Source of the DNA: Serratia proteamaculans_D
GTDB taxonomy: Bacteria > Pseudomonadota > Gammaproteobacteria > Enterobacterales > Enterobacteriaceae
Assembly (NCBI RefSeq): GCF_049959315.1
Contig: NZ_CP188201.1
Length of the DNA: 64,000 nucleotides
Direction: 5' to 3' (one strand)
A program made the position numbers and the translations under genes. Under the pieces are notes generated by a model. It searched no databases and was not told where the DNA came from. It saw nothing but the letters and a program-made list of their open reading frames with translations. Shown piece after piece: positions 17,101 through 24,680 of this stretch; the stretch's first letter is position 1; every line of letters begins with the position of its first letter.

Positions 17101-17557
17101 CTTTCAGTTCGGTGCGGTCGTCACCCTCAATGCGGCGTGAAATACCACCGGCACGTGGGTTGTTCGGCATCAGCACCAGATAACTGCCGGCCAGACTGAT
17201 GAAGGTGGTCAAGGCTGCGCCTTTGTTACCACGTTCTTCTTTATCAACCTGAACGATCACTTCCTGGCCTTCGCGCAGCACATCTTTGATGTTTGGGCGA
17301 CCATGAGAAGAGTAGTTACTTGGGAAATATTCGCGAGAGATTTCTTTAAGAGGGAGGAAACCATGTCGTTCGGCGCCGTAATCAACGAACGCTGCTTCAA
17401 GACTTGGTTCTATACGAGTGATTTTGCCTTTGTAAATATTCGCTTTTTTCTGTTCATGACCCGGACTTTCAATATCCAAATCATACAGCCGCTGTCCATC
17501 TACCAAGGCAACACGCAACTCTTCCTGCTGAGTTGCGTTAATCAACATTCTTTTCAT
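14189..17557 (-). CDS. rne: Ribonuclease E
   Basis: A 1122-residue essential endoribonuclease and degradosome scaffold. The N-terminal half is the catalytic part: S1 RNA-binding domain with ANIYKGKITRIEPSLEAAFVDYG (about 38-60), 5' sensor, DNase-I-like domain with catalytic Asp in ALTAIDINSARATRG and VIDFIDMTP, and zinc link CPRCNGTGT. The C-terminal half is disordered: amphipathic membrane anchor LLGRLFGGLKALF (about 570), a long Arg/Glu stretch of RGER/NREPR repeats, an Ala/Pro/Val/Glu-rich part, and an end for PNPase binding. It is about 60 residues longer than E. coli RNase E (1061), the excess lying in the low-complexity half. Confidence 0.97.
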   Translation of the reverse strand: MKRMLINATQQEELRVALVDGQRLYDLDIESPGHEQKKANIYKGKITRIEPSLEAAFVDYGAERHGFLPLKEISREYFPSNYSSHGRPNIKDVLREGQEVIVQVDKEERGNKGAALTTFISLAGSYLVLMPNNPRAGGISRRIEGDDRTELKEALSSLQLPDGMGLIVRTAGVGKSADALQWDLSFRLKHWEAIKKAAEGRAAPFLIHQESNVIVRAFRDYLRPDIGEILIDNPKVLDLAKEHIAALGRPDFSSKIKLYSGEIPLFSHYQIESQIESAFQREVRLPSGGSIVIDSTEALTAIDINSARATRGGDIEETAFNTNLEAADEIARQLRLRDLGGLIVIDFIDMTPVRHQREVENRLRDAVRQDRARIQIGRISRFGLLEMSRQRLSPSLGESSHHVCPRCNGTGTIRDNESLALSILRLIEEEALKENTKEVHAIVPVQVASYLLNEKRESVSAIEKRQGGVKAIIVPNDQMQTPHYSVLRVRKGEETPTLSYLLPKLHEEEMAQPLEDAPMERKRPEQPALASFSLAADAPPPAEEPVVAQATVAATTTKQPAPAAAKPGLLGRLFGGLKALFAGEEQPVVEAKPVVEAPKSEGNGENRRQDRRGQRRQGTGRKDRGERGERGERPERGERKERGEGRDNREPRENREPRDNREGRETREVRDEQRRNRRNAPQATAAVTEEPLSEEAAKAQREEQQQRRDQRADRQRRRQEEKRQAQQEVAALESVETATPANASVDEDLEERQMQNMQRRQRRPLSQKVRVLSAEEELHRAAEELLAPKAPVEKAQDVKPAQVEDSVKLLPETLEAPAEDDAQDNRANGENGMPRRSRRSPRHLRVSGQRRRRYRDERYPTQSPMPLAGAFASPEMASGKVWVSYPVTQAAQVIEEAEVQTEAVEIAADNVMAQEAVSVAAPVIAQAVAPVSEPEVVTPAEEPAQPVVEAAEPVIAAQADETPAAPVAEAPAVPAVVEETAVVEAAPMVEEAPAVEPAPVVEETPVVPAATVAEETVAEPAPVFVEPVVEAAPVQEVAAPVVVEEKAPVVHQQPAPVQDVLYKHIATAPMTKAPAPDYVPEQQQQSDWQRPSFNFEGKGSAGGHAAANQATAPATKPQPVND

Positions 17558-17866
17558 CTTAACTTACTCGTTATTTTTACATTATCGACAAAGCTGCGGG
17601 CAAAATAACCTCATGGCCGGATTAAAACCGAAAACCCCGTGTCTTCTCGCAAAGCCGTCAACCTCACGGTTGTCGCCTGCATAGGGGCGCATTATCTCGG
17701 TAAGCCTGTATTTCTTTGTGAAAAACAGCACTTTTACTAGGGGAATAGCCTCTGATTTACGTCGACAGATCTGATTCCGTTTGCCGGCCAAGCTGCAACC
17801 CGCAGCCCGCTAATTGTTTGATTTCACATTACGTCTTACGCCATTGCTGCGTTTTTGTGCAATCAG
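17558..17866 (-). promoter_or_regulatory. Long rne 5' leader (autoregulatory untranslated region)
   Basis: About 309 bases lie between the inferred start point (near 17866) and the rne ATG. Several hairpins can form, for example CCGTCAACC/GGTTGTCGG-like pairing around 17656-17680. In E. coli a 361-base rne leader with hairpins lets RNase E cleave its own message. Similar role here is inferred from position and length. Confidence 0.6.
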
Positions 17867-17872
17867 ACAAAC

Positions 17873-17901
17873 TTTATAATTCCACAGTTTTCCCTGTTTA
17901 A
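17873..17901 (-). promoter_or_regulatory. Putative sigma70 promoter of rne
   Basis: On the minus strand TATAAA (17873-17878) lies 17 bases after TTAAAC (17896-17901). The -10 is one base off consensus (TATAAT); the -35 is moderate. The rest of the gap up to 18109 should also contain the rightward rluC promoter, which I could not fix. Confidence 0.5.
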
Positions 17902-18109
17902 CGAGAATCAACGTGGAAAGTAAACGCATTATTCCACTGCTGATACTGTTATAGCAAGGTGACTTTTCCTTAACTGCGGTAGAAATCGCAAACGTTCAAA
18001 CCGGCTTGCTGCCTTATTGTTCGCTGGGATTTCGCCTGCAGTCAGAGAGACAGTTAAGCACATAAAAAGAAGTGGCGCTATTTACGCGCTCTATTTAGAA
18101 TCCTGCCCC

Positions 18110-19072
18110 ATGAAAACGAACATTCCTGCAGTACAACTAATCACGATTTCTGACGACGAAGCCGGTCAGCGAATCGACAACTTTCTGCTTGCCCGCCTGA
18201 AAGGCGTGCCGAAGAGCATGATTTATCGCATCGTGCGCAAGGGCGAGGTGCGCGTTAATAAAGGACGTATCAAGGCGGAGTACAAGCTGGCGCCCGGTGA
18301 TGTGGTGCGTGTGCCGCCGGTGCGTGTTGCCGAGCGTGAAGACGCGCCGGTCTCGGCCAAACTGGATAAAGTGGCCGCGTTGGCCAATTGCATTTTGTAT
18401 GAAGACGATCACCTGCTGTTGCTGAATAAACCTTCCGGCACGGCGGTGCATGGCGGTAGCGGCCTGAGCTTTGGCGTTATCGAAGCCCTGCGCGCGTTGC
18501 GCCCGGAAGCCCGCTTCCTGGAGTTGGTTCACCGTTTGGACCGCGATACCTCGGGCGTGCTGCTGGTGGCAAAAAAACGTTCTGCGCTGCGCTCCTTGCA
18601 TGAGCAACTTCGCATGAAAGGGATGCAGAAGGATTATTTGGCGCTGGTGCGCGGTGAGTGGCAGTCGCATTGCAAAGCGGTGCAGGCACCGTTGCTGAAA
18701 AACATTCTGCAGAGCGGTGAACGCATCGTGCGTGTCAGCAGCGAAGGCAAGCCATCGGAAACCCGCTTCAAGGTGGAAGAGCGTTTTGAGCATGCGACGC
18801 TGGTCAAGGCCAGCCCGATCACCGGGCGTACTCACCAGATCCGCGTTCACGCACTGCACGCCGGCCATCCAATAGCCTTTGACGATCGTTATGGCGATCG
18901 TGAGTTCGATCGCCAATTGGTGGGGACTGGGCTCAAACGTTTGTTCCTGCACGCAGCGGCGTTGCGGTTCGAACATCCGGGCACCGGCGAAACCATGCGT
19001 ATCGAAGCACCGATGGACGCAGAGTTGCGCCACTGCCTGCAGGTATTGCGCAAGCAGTCCAAACCGCAGTAA
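18110..19072 (+). CDS. rluC: 23S rRNA pseudouridine synthase RluC (sites 955/2504/2580)
   Basis: A 320-residue enzyme with N-terminal S4 RNA-binding domain (about 20-80: RIDNFLLARLKGVPKSMIYRIVRKGEVRVN) and a RluA-type catalytic domain with the HRLDRDTSG motif (about 143) holding the catalytic Asp, then ITGRTHQIRVH (about 240). The ATG at 18110 gives MKTNIPAVQ, matching E. coli RluC (319 residues); the open frame continues upstream to 18017 without similarity. Divergent from rne, as in E. coli. Confidence 0.95.
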   Translation: MKTNIPAVQLITISDDEAGQRIDNFLLARLKGVPKSMIYRIVRKGEVRVNKGRIKAEYKLAPGDVVRVPPVRVAEREDAPVSAKLDKVAALANCILYEDDHLLLLNKPSGTAVHGGSGLSFGVIEALRALRPEARFLELVHRLDRDTSGVLLVAKKRSALRSLHEQLRMKGMQKDYLALVRGEWQSHCKAVQAPLLKNILQSGERIVRVSSEGKPSETRFKVEERFEHATLVKASPITGRTHQIRVHALHAGHPIAFDDRYGDREFDRQLVGTGLKRLFLHAAALRFEHPGTGETMRIEAPMDAELRHCLQVLRKQSKPQ

Positions 19073-19080
19073 ACCGTATT

Positions 19081-19662
19081 TTATGCCAGCGGGTTGATGC
19101 CTTCAGCCCGCAGCATCTCCAGTAGCGCGATCAGCGGCAGGCCGATCAACGCATTCGGATCCCGTCCCTCCAGTTTGTCGAACAGCGCAATACCCAAACC
19201 TTCACTTTTAAAGCTGCCTGCACAGGTGAGCGGTTGCTCAAGGCGAATATAGGCGGCGATTTCAGCGTCACTCAGCGCGCGGAAATGCACGTGGAAGGGT
19301 TCGCAAAGCACCTGCAGGTGTCGGCTATGGCTGTTGTATAACGCCAGGCCGGTATAAAAAGTGACCCTTTGGCCGCTGGCCTGGCGTAATTGCGCGCGGG
19401 CATTTTCTTCGGTGTGTGGTTTCCCGGTGATTTTATCGTCGATCACGCAGACCTGATCGGAGCCGATAATCAGGTGATCGGGGTAGGCGGCGGCCAATGC
19501 CTGAGCCTTTGCCGTTGCCAATCGCAGCACCAGCGCTTCGGCGCTTTCCCCGGCCAATGGGGCTTCATCGACCTGGGGAGCATCACAGATAAAAGGCAGA
19601 TGCAGTTTTTCCAATAGCATCTTGCGGTAGGTCGAGGTGGAGGCAAGCAGGAGTCTTTGCAT
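19081..19662 (-). CDS. yceF: Maf-like nucleotide pyrophosphatase YceF (7-methyl-GTP type)
   Basis: A 193-residue house-cleaning pyrophosphatase that hydrolyses 7-methyl-GTP in E. coli. Visible Maf motifs: LLLASTSTYRKMLL at the start (Ser/Arg nucleotide contacts), PQVDEAP (about 34) and the catalytic region IGSDQVCVID (about 68) followed by GKPHTEENA. The start at 19662 (MQRLLLAS) aligns with E. coli; a 13-codon upstream extension (to 19701) does not. Convergent with rluC, eight bases apart. Confidence 0.92.
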   Translation of the reverse strand: MQRLLLASTSTYRKMLLEKLHLPFICDAPQVDEAPLAGESAEALVLRLATAKAQALAAAYPDHLIIGSDQVCVIDDKITGKPHTEENARAQLRQASGQRVTFYTGLALYNSHSRHLQVLCEPFHVHFRALSDAEIAAYIRLEQPLTCAGSFKSEGLGIALFDKLEGRDPNALIGLPLIALLEMLRAEGINPLA

Positions 19663-19765
19663 AATTTTTTTCGTAAACCGTAGCGTAAATAGAGTAGGCA
19701 TTTTAAACTGTCCGCCGCTGAGGAAGCGAATATTGGTGAAAGGTGCCGTTTTACGGCCTTTTTCT

Positions 19766-19794
19766 TTGACTCTAAGTCGTTACAAAGTTAATAT
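19766..19794 (+). promoter_or_regulatory. Strong sigma70 promoter of the yceD-rpmF-plsX-fab operon
   Basis: TTGACT (19766-19771), 17-base spacer, TAATAT (19789-19794). A start point seven bases on falls at about 19801, only three bases before the yceD ATG at 19804, so transcripts from it would be nearly leaderless. Confidence 0.75.
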
Positions 19795-19803
19795 GCGCGC
19801 CCT

Positions 19804-20325
19804 ATGCAAAAGGTAAAATTACCCTTGACCATTGATGCGGTACGTACCGCTCAGAAACGCCTGGACTATGTTGGTTCCTATGCGCCTGAGCAGGTTACAC
19901 GTGTTGCCGCCTCTGTGGTCAGTGTGGACAGTGATGTTGAGGTCTCGTTATCCTTTGATATTGATAACCAGCGCCTCGCGGTGATAACAGGGCATGCGGA
20001 CGTCCAGGTAATGCTGATGTGCCAACGCTGTGGAGTTCCGTTTGAACATCATGTTCACACAACATATTGTTTTAGCCCGGTCGTCAATGATGAGCAGGCT
20101 GAGGCATTACCGGGAGCGTACGAGCCGATCGAAGTCGATGAGTTTGGCGAAGTCGATCTGCTGGCAATGATTGAAGACGAAATTATTCTTTCACTGCCTG
20201 TCGTCCCGGTACATGAATCTGAACACTGTGAAGTGTCCGAAGCGGATATGGTGTTTGGCAAACTGCCTGAAGAGGCGGAGAAACCAAATCCATTTGCCGT
20301 ATTAGCCAGTTTAAAGCGTAAGTAA
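19804..20325 (+). CDS. yceD: 23S rRNA accumulation protein YceD (DUF177)
   Basis: A 173-residue DUF177 protein matching E. coli YceD over its length, starting MQKVKLPLTIDAVRTAQKR. A CXXC pair (MLMCQRCGVPF, about 75) and a conserved acidic stretch FGEVDLLAMIEDEIILSLPVVP are seen. YceD is needed for normal 23S rRNA levels in E. coli and plants; mechanism unknown. It is the first gene of the operon with rpmF (16 bases after it), and no clear ribosome binding site precedes it. Confidence 0.95.
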   Translation: MQKVKLPLTIDAVRTAQKRLDYVGSYAPEQVTRVAASVVSVDSDVEVSLSFDIDNQRLAVITGHADVQVMLMCQRCGVPFEHHVHTTYCFSPVVNDEQAEALPGAYEPIEVDEFGEVDLLAMIEDEIILSLPVVPVHESEHCEVSEADMVFGKLPEEAEKPNPFAVLASLKRK

Positions 20326-20341
20326 TCAAGGAGTAAGGTCC

Positions 20342-20509
20342 ATGGCCGTACAACAAAATAAACCAACCCGTTCCAAGCGTGGCATGCGTCGTTCACACGA
20401 TGCTCTGACCACCGCCACTTTGTCTGTTGATAAAGCATCTGGCGAGACTCACCTGCGTCACCATATCACTGCCGACGGTTTCTACCGCGGTCGCAAGGTT
20501 ATCGGCTAA
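20342..20509 (+). CDS. rpmF: Ribosomal protein L32 (bL32)
   Basis: A 55-residue basic protein beginning MAVQQNKPTRSKRGMRRSHD and ending HHITADGFYRGRKVIG, the typical bL32 pattern; E. coli L32 has 57 residues. It binds domain regions of 23S rRNA near the peptide exit. This version lacks the zinc-binding cysteines, as other enterobacterial L32 do. AAGGAG precedes the ATG. It is followed after eleven bases by plsX, linking ribosome and membrane lipid synthesis. Confidence 0.97.
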   Translation: MAVQQNKPTRSKRGMRRSHDALTTATLSVDKASGETHLRHHITADGFYRGRKVIG

Positions 20510-20520
20510 GTAGCGATACC

Positions 20521-21555
20521 TTGACTCGTCTAACCCTGGCGTTAGATGCAATGGGCGGGGACTTCGGTCCCTGCGTCACAGTGCCTGCTTCATTGCAGGC
20601 ACTGGCCTCTAATTTACAGCTTCATCTTCTGCTGGTCGGCAATCCCGACACCCTCTCTCCCTTACTTGCCAAAGCCGATCCGGTTCTTCTGGAACGTTTG
20701 CAAGTTGTGCCCGCTGAATCTGTGATTGCCGGCGACGCCAAACCCTCACAAGCGATACGCGCCAGCCGCGGTTCTTCCATGCGCATTGCGCTGGAACTGA
20801 CTAAAAACGGCGATGCGCAAGGTTGTGTCAGCGCAGGGAATACCGGTGCGTTGATGGGCTTGGCGAAAATGCTGATCAAGCCGCTGGACGGTATTGAACG
20901 GCCGGCGCTGATGACGGTGATCCCGAATCAGCTGGGGGGCAAAACCGTGGTGCTGGATCTGGGCGCCAACGTCGAATGCGACAGTACCATGCTGGTGCAG
21001 TTCGCGGTGATGGGCGCGGTGATGGCCGAAGAGGTGGTGGGGATTGCGCAACCTCGCGTGGCGCTGCTGAATATTGGTGAAGAAGAAACCAAAGGCCTGG
21101 ATAATATCCGCGAAGCGGCCGCCGTGCTAAAAAATACTCCGGCAATCAACTATATTGGTTACCTGGAAGGCAACGATCTTCTCACCGGTAAAACCGATGT
21201 GTTGGTCTGCGACGGCTTTGTGGGTAACGTCACCCTGAAGACCATGGAAGGGGTGGTAAGAGTATTTTTATCGCTGCTGAAATCATCCGGAGACGGTGGC
21301 AAGCAGGCGTGGTGGTTAAAATTGTTGGGCCGTTGGTTGCAAAAACGGGTGGTAAAGCGGTTCGGCCACCTGAACCCCGACCAGTATAATGGCGCATGTC
21401 TGTTAGGATTGCGCAGCACCGTAATCAAGAGCCACGGCGCTGCAAACCCACACGCGTTTGCAGTGGCAATCGAACAGGCTGTGCAGGCGGTGCAGCGGCA
21501 AGTCCCTGACAGGATTGCTGCGCGCCTTGAAGCTGTATTACCTAAGAGTGACTGA
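20521..21555 (+). CDS. plsX: Phosphate acyltransferase PlsX
   Basis: A 344-residue peripheral membrane enzyme that converts acyl-ACP and phosphate to acyl-phosphate, feeding PlsY in phospholipid synthesis. It begins [29 protein letters not shown] (about 102) and [19 protein letters not shown] (about 222) are family marks. The likely start is TTG at 20521, since the conserved N-terminus begins there and no ATG or GTG fits. The ribosome binding site is weak, suggesting translational coupling to rpmF, which ends eleven bases earlier. Confidence 0.95.
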
Positions 21556-21561
21556 TCGTAC

Positions 21562-22515
21562 ATGTATACAAAGATTCTCGGTACGGGGAGTTATTTACCC
21601 GTACAAGTGCGCACCAACGCTGACCTTGAAAAAATGGTGGATACCTCTGACGAGTGGATCGTCTCACGTACGGGTATCCGTGAACGCCGTATTGCCGCCG
21701 CTGATGAAACAGTCGCGACGATGGGCTTCCATGCTGCTGAAAAAGCGCTGGAAATGGCAGGTGTGGCTAAAGAAGACATCGGGCTGATCGTTGTGGCTAC
21801 CACCACCTCGAGCCACGCATTCCCAAGTTCTGCCTGCCAGGTGCAGCAGATGCTGGGCATTAAAGACTGCGCGGCATTCGATCTGGCTGCGGCCTGTGCC
21901 GGTTTCACCTATGCGTTGAGCGTCGCCGATCAGTATGTTAAAAACGGCGCGGTGAAGCATGCTCTGGTGATCGGCGCAGACGTGTTGTCACGCACGCTGG
22001 ATCCGGAAGATCGCGGCACTATCATTCTGTTTGGTGATGGCGCAGGCGCGGTGCTGTTGGGGGCTTCTGAAGAGCCGGGCATTTTGTCGACCCATCTGCA
22101 CGCCGACGGCAGCTACGGCGGTTTGTTGACCTTGCCGTTCAAGGATCGTCAGGATCAGGACAAGCCGGCCTATGTCACCATGGCGGGTAATGAAGTCTTC
22201 AAGGTTGCGGTTACCGAATTGGCTCACATCGTTGATGAAACGCTGCAGGCCAATAATCTGGATCGCAGCGCGCTGGACTGGCTGGTGCCGCACCAGGCCA
22301 ATTTGCGCATTATCAGCGCGACAGCGAAAAAATTGGGTATGGGGCTGGATAAAGTGGTAGTGACGCTCGATCGTCACGGTAACACCTCTGCCGCCTCGGT
22401 CCCTGCAGCGCTCGACGAAGCGGTGCGTGATGGGCGAATTCAACGCGGCCAACTGGTGCTGCTGGAAGCCTTTGGCGGCGGCTTTACCTGGGGCTCGGCG
22501 CTGGTTCGTTTCTGA
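21562..22515 (+). CDS. fabH: 3-oxoacyl-ACP synthase III (KAS III) FabH
   Basis: A 317-residue enzyme starting fatty acid synthesis by joining acetyl-CoA and malonyl-ACP. Catalytic Cys is in DLAAACAGFTYAL (residue 112), the His in WLVPHQANLRI (about 244) and Asn in DRHGNTSAAS (about 274). Length equals E. coli FabH. It starts six bases after plsX and is 17 bases before fabD, so all are one transcript. Confidence 0.97.
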   Translation: MYTKILGTGSYLPVQVRTNADLEKMVDTSDEWIVSRTGIRERRIAAADETVATMGFHAAEKALEMAGVAKEDIGLIVVATTTSSHAFPSSACQVQQMLGIKDCAAFDLAAACAGFTYALSVADQYVKNGAVKHALVIGADVLSRTLDPEDRGTIILFGDGAGAVLLGASEEPGILSTHLHADGSYGGLLTLPFKDRQDQDKPAYVTMAGNEVFKVAVTELAHIVDETLQANNLDRSALDWLVPHQANLRIISATAKKLGMGLDKVVVTLDRHGNTSAASVPAALDEAVRDGRIQRGQLVLLEAFGGGFTWGSALVRF

Positions 22516-22532
22516 TATAACAGGAAGAAAAA

Positions 22533-23462
22533 ATGACGCAATTTGCTTTTGTTTTTCCAGGCCAGGGGTCACAGACTCTGGGCATGCTGGCCGATTTGGC
22601 CGCTCAATATCCGATCGTTGAAGAGACCTTCAGCGAAGCCTCTTCCGTCCTGGGTTACGACCTGTGGCAACTGGTGCAGCAAGGGCCGGCGGAAGAACTG
22701 AACAAAACCTGGCAGACGCAGCCGGCCTTGCTGGCCGCTTCCGTAGCGATTTTCCGCGTCTGGCAGCAGCAGGGCGGTAAAACGCCGGCCATCATGGCTG
22801 GCCATAGCCTGGGTGAATACTCGGCATTGGTGTGCGCGGGCGTGCTGGATTTCCAGGCGGCAATCCGTCTGGTTGAGCTGCGCGGCAAACTGATGCAGGA
22901 AGCGGTGCCGGAAGGCACTGGCGCGATGTCCGCCATTATCGGCCTGGACAACGCAGCCATTGCCAAGGCTTGTGAAGAGTCTGCCCAGGGGCAGGTTGTT
23001 TCACCGGTGAACTTCAATTCACCGGGCCAGGTGGTGATCGCCGGTAACAAAGAAGCGGTTGAACGTGCAGGTGCGGCCTGTAAAGCCGCTGGCGCCAAGC
23101 GTGCGTTGCCGTTGCCGGTGAGCGTGCCTTCGCACTGTGCACTGATGAAACCGGCTGCAGACAAGCTGGCGGTGGCGTTGCAGGAGATTACTTTCAATGC
23201 TCCGCAGGTCCCGGTGGTGAATAACGTCGACGTGCGCACCGAAACCGATCCAGAAGCGATCCGCAGTGCACTGGTGCGCCAGTTGTACAGCCCGGTACGT
23301 TGGACCGAAAGCGTAGAGTTTATGGCAGCACAGGGCGTTACCTTGCTGCTAGAGGTTGGTCCGGGCAAGGTTCTGACCGGTCTGACTAAACGTATTGTTG
23401 ACACCCTGACGGCGGCGGCGGTTAATGATGCAGCCAGCCTGACAGCGGCGCTTGAACAATAA
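22533..23462 (+). CDS. fabD: Malonyl-CoA:ACP transacylase FabD
   Basis: A 309-residue enzyme loading malonyl groups on ACP. The nucleophile Ser is in GHSLGEYSA (about residue 92), Arg in ELRGKLMQ (about 117) and the His in VSVPSHCALMKPA (about 201); FPGQGSQ opens the protein. AGGAAG precedes the ATG. Eleven bases separate it from fabG. Confidence 0.97.
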   Translation: MTQFAFVFPGQGSQTLGMLADLAAQYPIVEETFSEASSVLGYDLWQLVQQGPAEELNKTWQTQPALLAASVAIFRVWQQQGGKTPAIMAGHSLGEYSALVCAGVLDFQAAIRLVELRGKLMQEAVPEGTGAMSAIIGLDNAAIAKACEESAQGQVVSPVNFNSPGQVVIAGNKEAVERAGAACKAAGAKRALPLPVSVPSHCALMKPAADKLAVALQEITFNAPQVPVVNNVDVRTETDPEAIRSALVRQLYSPVRWTESVEFMAAQGVTLLLEVGPGKVLTGLTKRIVDTLTAAAVNDAASLTAALEQ

Positions 23463-23473
23463 AGAGGAAAACA

Positions 23474-24208
23474 ATGAGCTTCGAAGGTAAAGTTGTTCTG
23501 GTCACCGGCGCCAGCCGGGGTATTGGCCGGGCTATTGCAGAAAAGTTTGTGGCACGTGGCGCCAAAGTTATCGGCACCGCCACCAGTGAAAGCGGCGCTG
23601 AGGCTATCAGCAGCTACCTGGGTGCAAACGGCAAAGGGTTTGCGTTGAATGTGGTCGATGCTCAATCTATCGACAGCGTTCTGGCATCTATTCGTGCTGA
23701 ATTTGGCGAAATCGACATTTTAGTGAATAATGCCGGTATTACGCGTGATAACCTCCTGATGCGTATGAAGGACGACGAGTGGCAGGATATCCTGAACACC
23801 AATCTGACTTCCGTATTCCGTCTGTCAAAAGCGGTAATGCGAGCTATGATGAAAAAGCGGTTTGGCCGTATCATCACCATCGGTTCCGTAGTTGGTACCA
23901 TGGGGAACGCAGGGCAGGCTAATTACGCGGCGGCTAAAGCCGGTCTGATTGGTTTTAGTAAGTCTTTGGCACGCGAAGTTGCTTCGCGTGGCATTACGGT
24001 CAACGTCGTGGCACCTGGCTTTATTGAGACGGACATGACACGGGCGTTGACAGATGATCAGCGTGCAGGCATTTTGTCATCAGTTCCAGCCAATCGGCTG
24101 GGGGATGCTAAAGAAATCGCCAGCGCTGTTGCATTTTTAGCCTCTGATGAGGCTGGCTACATCACCGGTGAAACGTTACATGTCAATGGCGGCATGTACA
24201 TGATTTAA
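23474..24208 (+). CDS. fabG: 3-oxoacyl-ACP reductase FabG
   Basis: A 244-residue short-chain dehydrogenase that reduces 3-oxoacyl-ACP with NADPH. Cofactor motif VTGASRGIGRA at 10-20, NNAGITRDN (about 86), catalytic Ser in IGSVVG (138 region) and YAAAKAG (Tyr 151, Lys 155). It ends in YITGETLHVNGGMYM, the family C-terminus. Length equals E. coli FabG. A 154-base gap with its own promoter capacity separates it from acpP. Confidence 0.97.
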   Translation: MSFEGKVVLVTGASRGIGRAIAEKFVARGAKVIGTATSESGAEAISSYLGANGKGFALNVVDAQSIDSVLASIRAEFGEIDILVNNAGITRDNLLMRMKDDEWQDILNTNLTSVFRLSKAVMRAMMKKRFGRIITIGSVVGTMGNAGQANYAAAKAGLIGFSKSLAREVASRGITVNVVAPGFIETDMTRALTDDQRAGILSSVPANRLGDAKEIASAVAFLASDEAGYITGETLHVNGGMYMI

Positions 24209-24362
24209 AAAATGCGAAAACTATTTGCGTTATTTGGGGTAAAAACCGCAGAATAGCGTAAAATCGTGGTTTGACCAGCCGGGATTTAGTTGCATCTTTT
24301 TCAACATTTTATACACTACGAAAACCATCGCGAAAGCGAGTTTTGATAGGAAATTTAAGAGT

Positions 24363-24599
24363 ATGAGCACTATCGAAGAACGCGTTAAGAAAATCATTGT
24401 TGAGCAATTGGGTGTTAAACAGGAAGAAGTTTTAAATAACGCTTCTTTCGTTGAAGATCTGGGTGCTGATTCTCTTGACACCGTTGAGCTGGTAATGGCT
24501 CTGGAAGAAGAGTTCGACACAGAGATTCCAGACGAAGAAGCTGAGAAAATCACTACTGTTCAGGCAGCTATTGATTTCATCAACGCCAGCCAGCAGTAA
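24363..24599 (+). CDS. acpP: Acyl carrier protein AcpP
   Basis: A 78-residue acidic helical protein. Ser37 (counting Met1) in GADSLDTVEL is the phosphopantetheine attachment site. It carries growing acyl chains for the Fab enzymes beside it and donates acyl groups to PlsX and LpxL. Sequence is nearly that of E. coli AcpP. The A-rich, non-optimised upstream region suggests a separate strong promoter, and a hairpin follows the gene. Confidence 0.98.
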   Translation: MSTIEERVKKIIVEQLGVKQEEVLNNASFVEDLGADSLDTVELVMALEEEFDTEIPDEEAEKITTVQAAIDFINASQQ

Positions 24600-24610
24600 G
24601 AGAACATATC

Positions 24611-24640
24611 TAGGCGGTCACTCGACCGCCTAAGTTTTTT
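24611..24640 (+). terminator. Terminator or attenuator between acpP and fabF
   Basis: TAGGCGGTC-ACTC-GACCGCCTA (24611-24632) followed by AG and six T. It would release abundant acpP messages while allowing some read-through to fabF. Confidence 0.8.
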
Positions 24641-24680
24641 CTATCCCTAGTGTCATATTTTCCCTCCTTGGAGGACAAAC

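Noticed and set aside
22655..23665. 336-codon minus-strand frame across fabD and fabG
   Set aside because: Antisense of two unmistakable fatty acid genes; Ser/Thr/Ala-rich noise.
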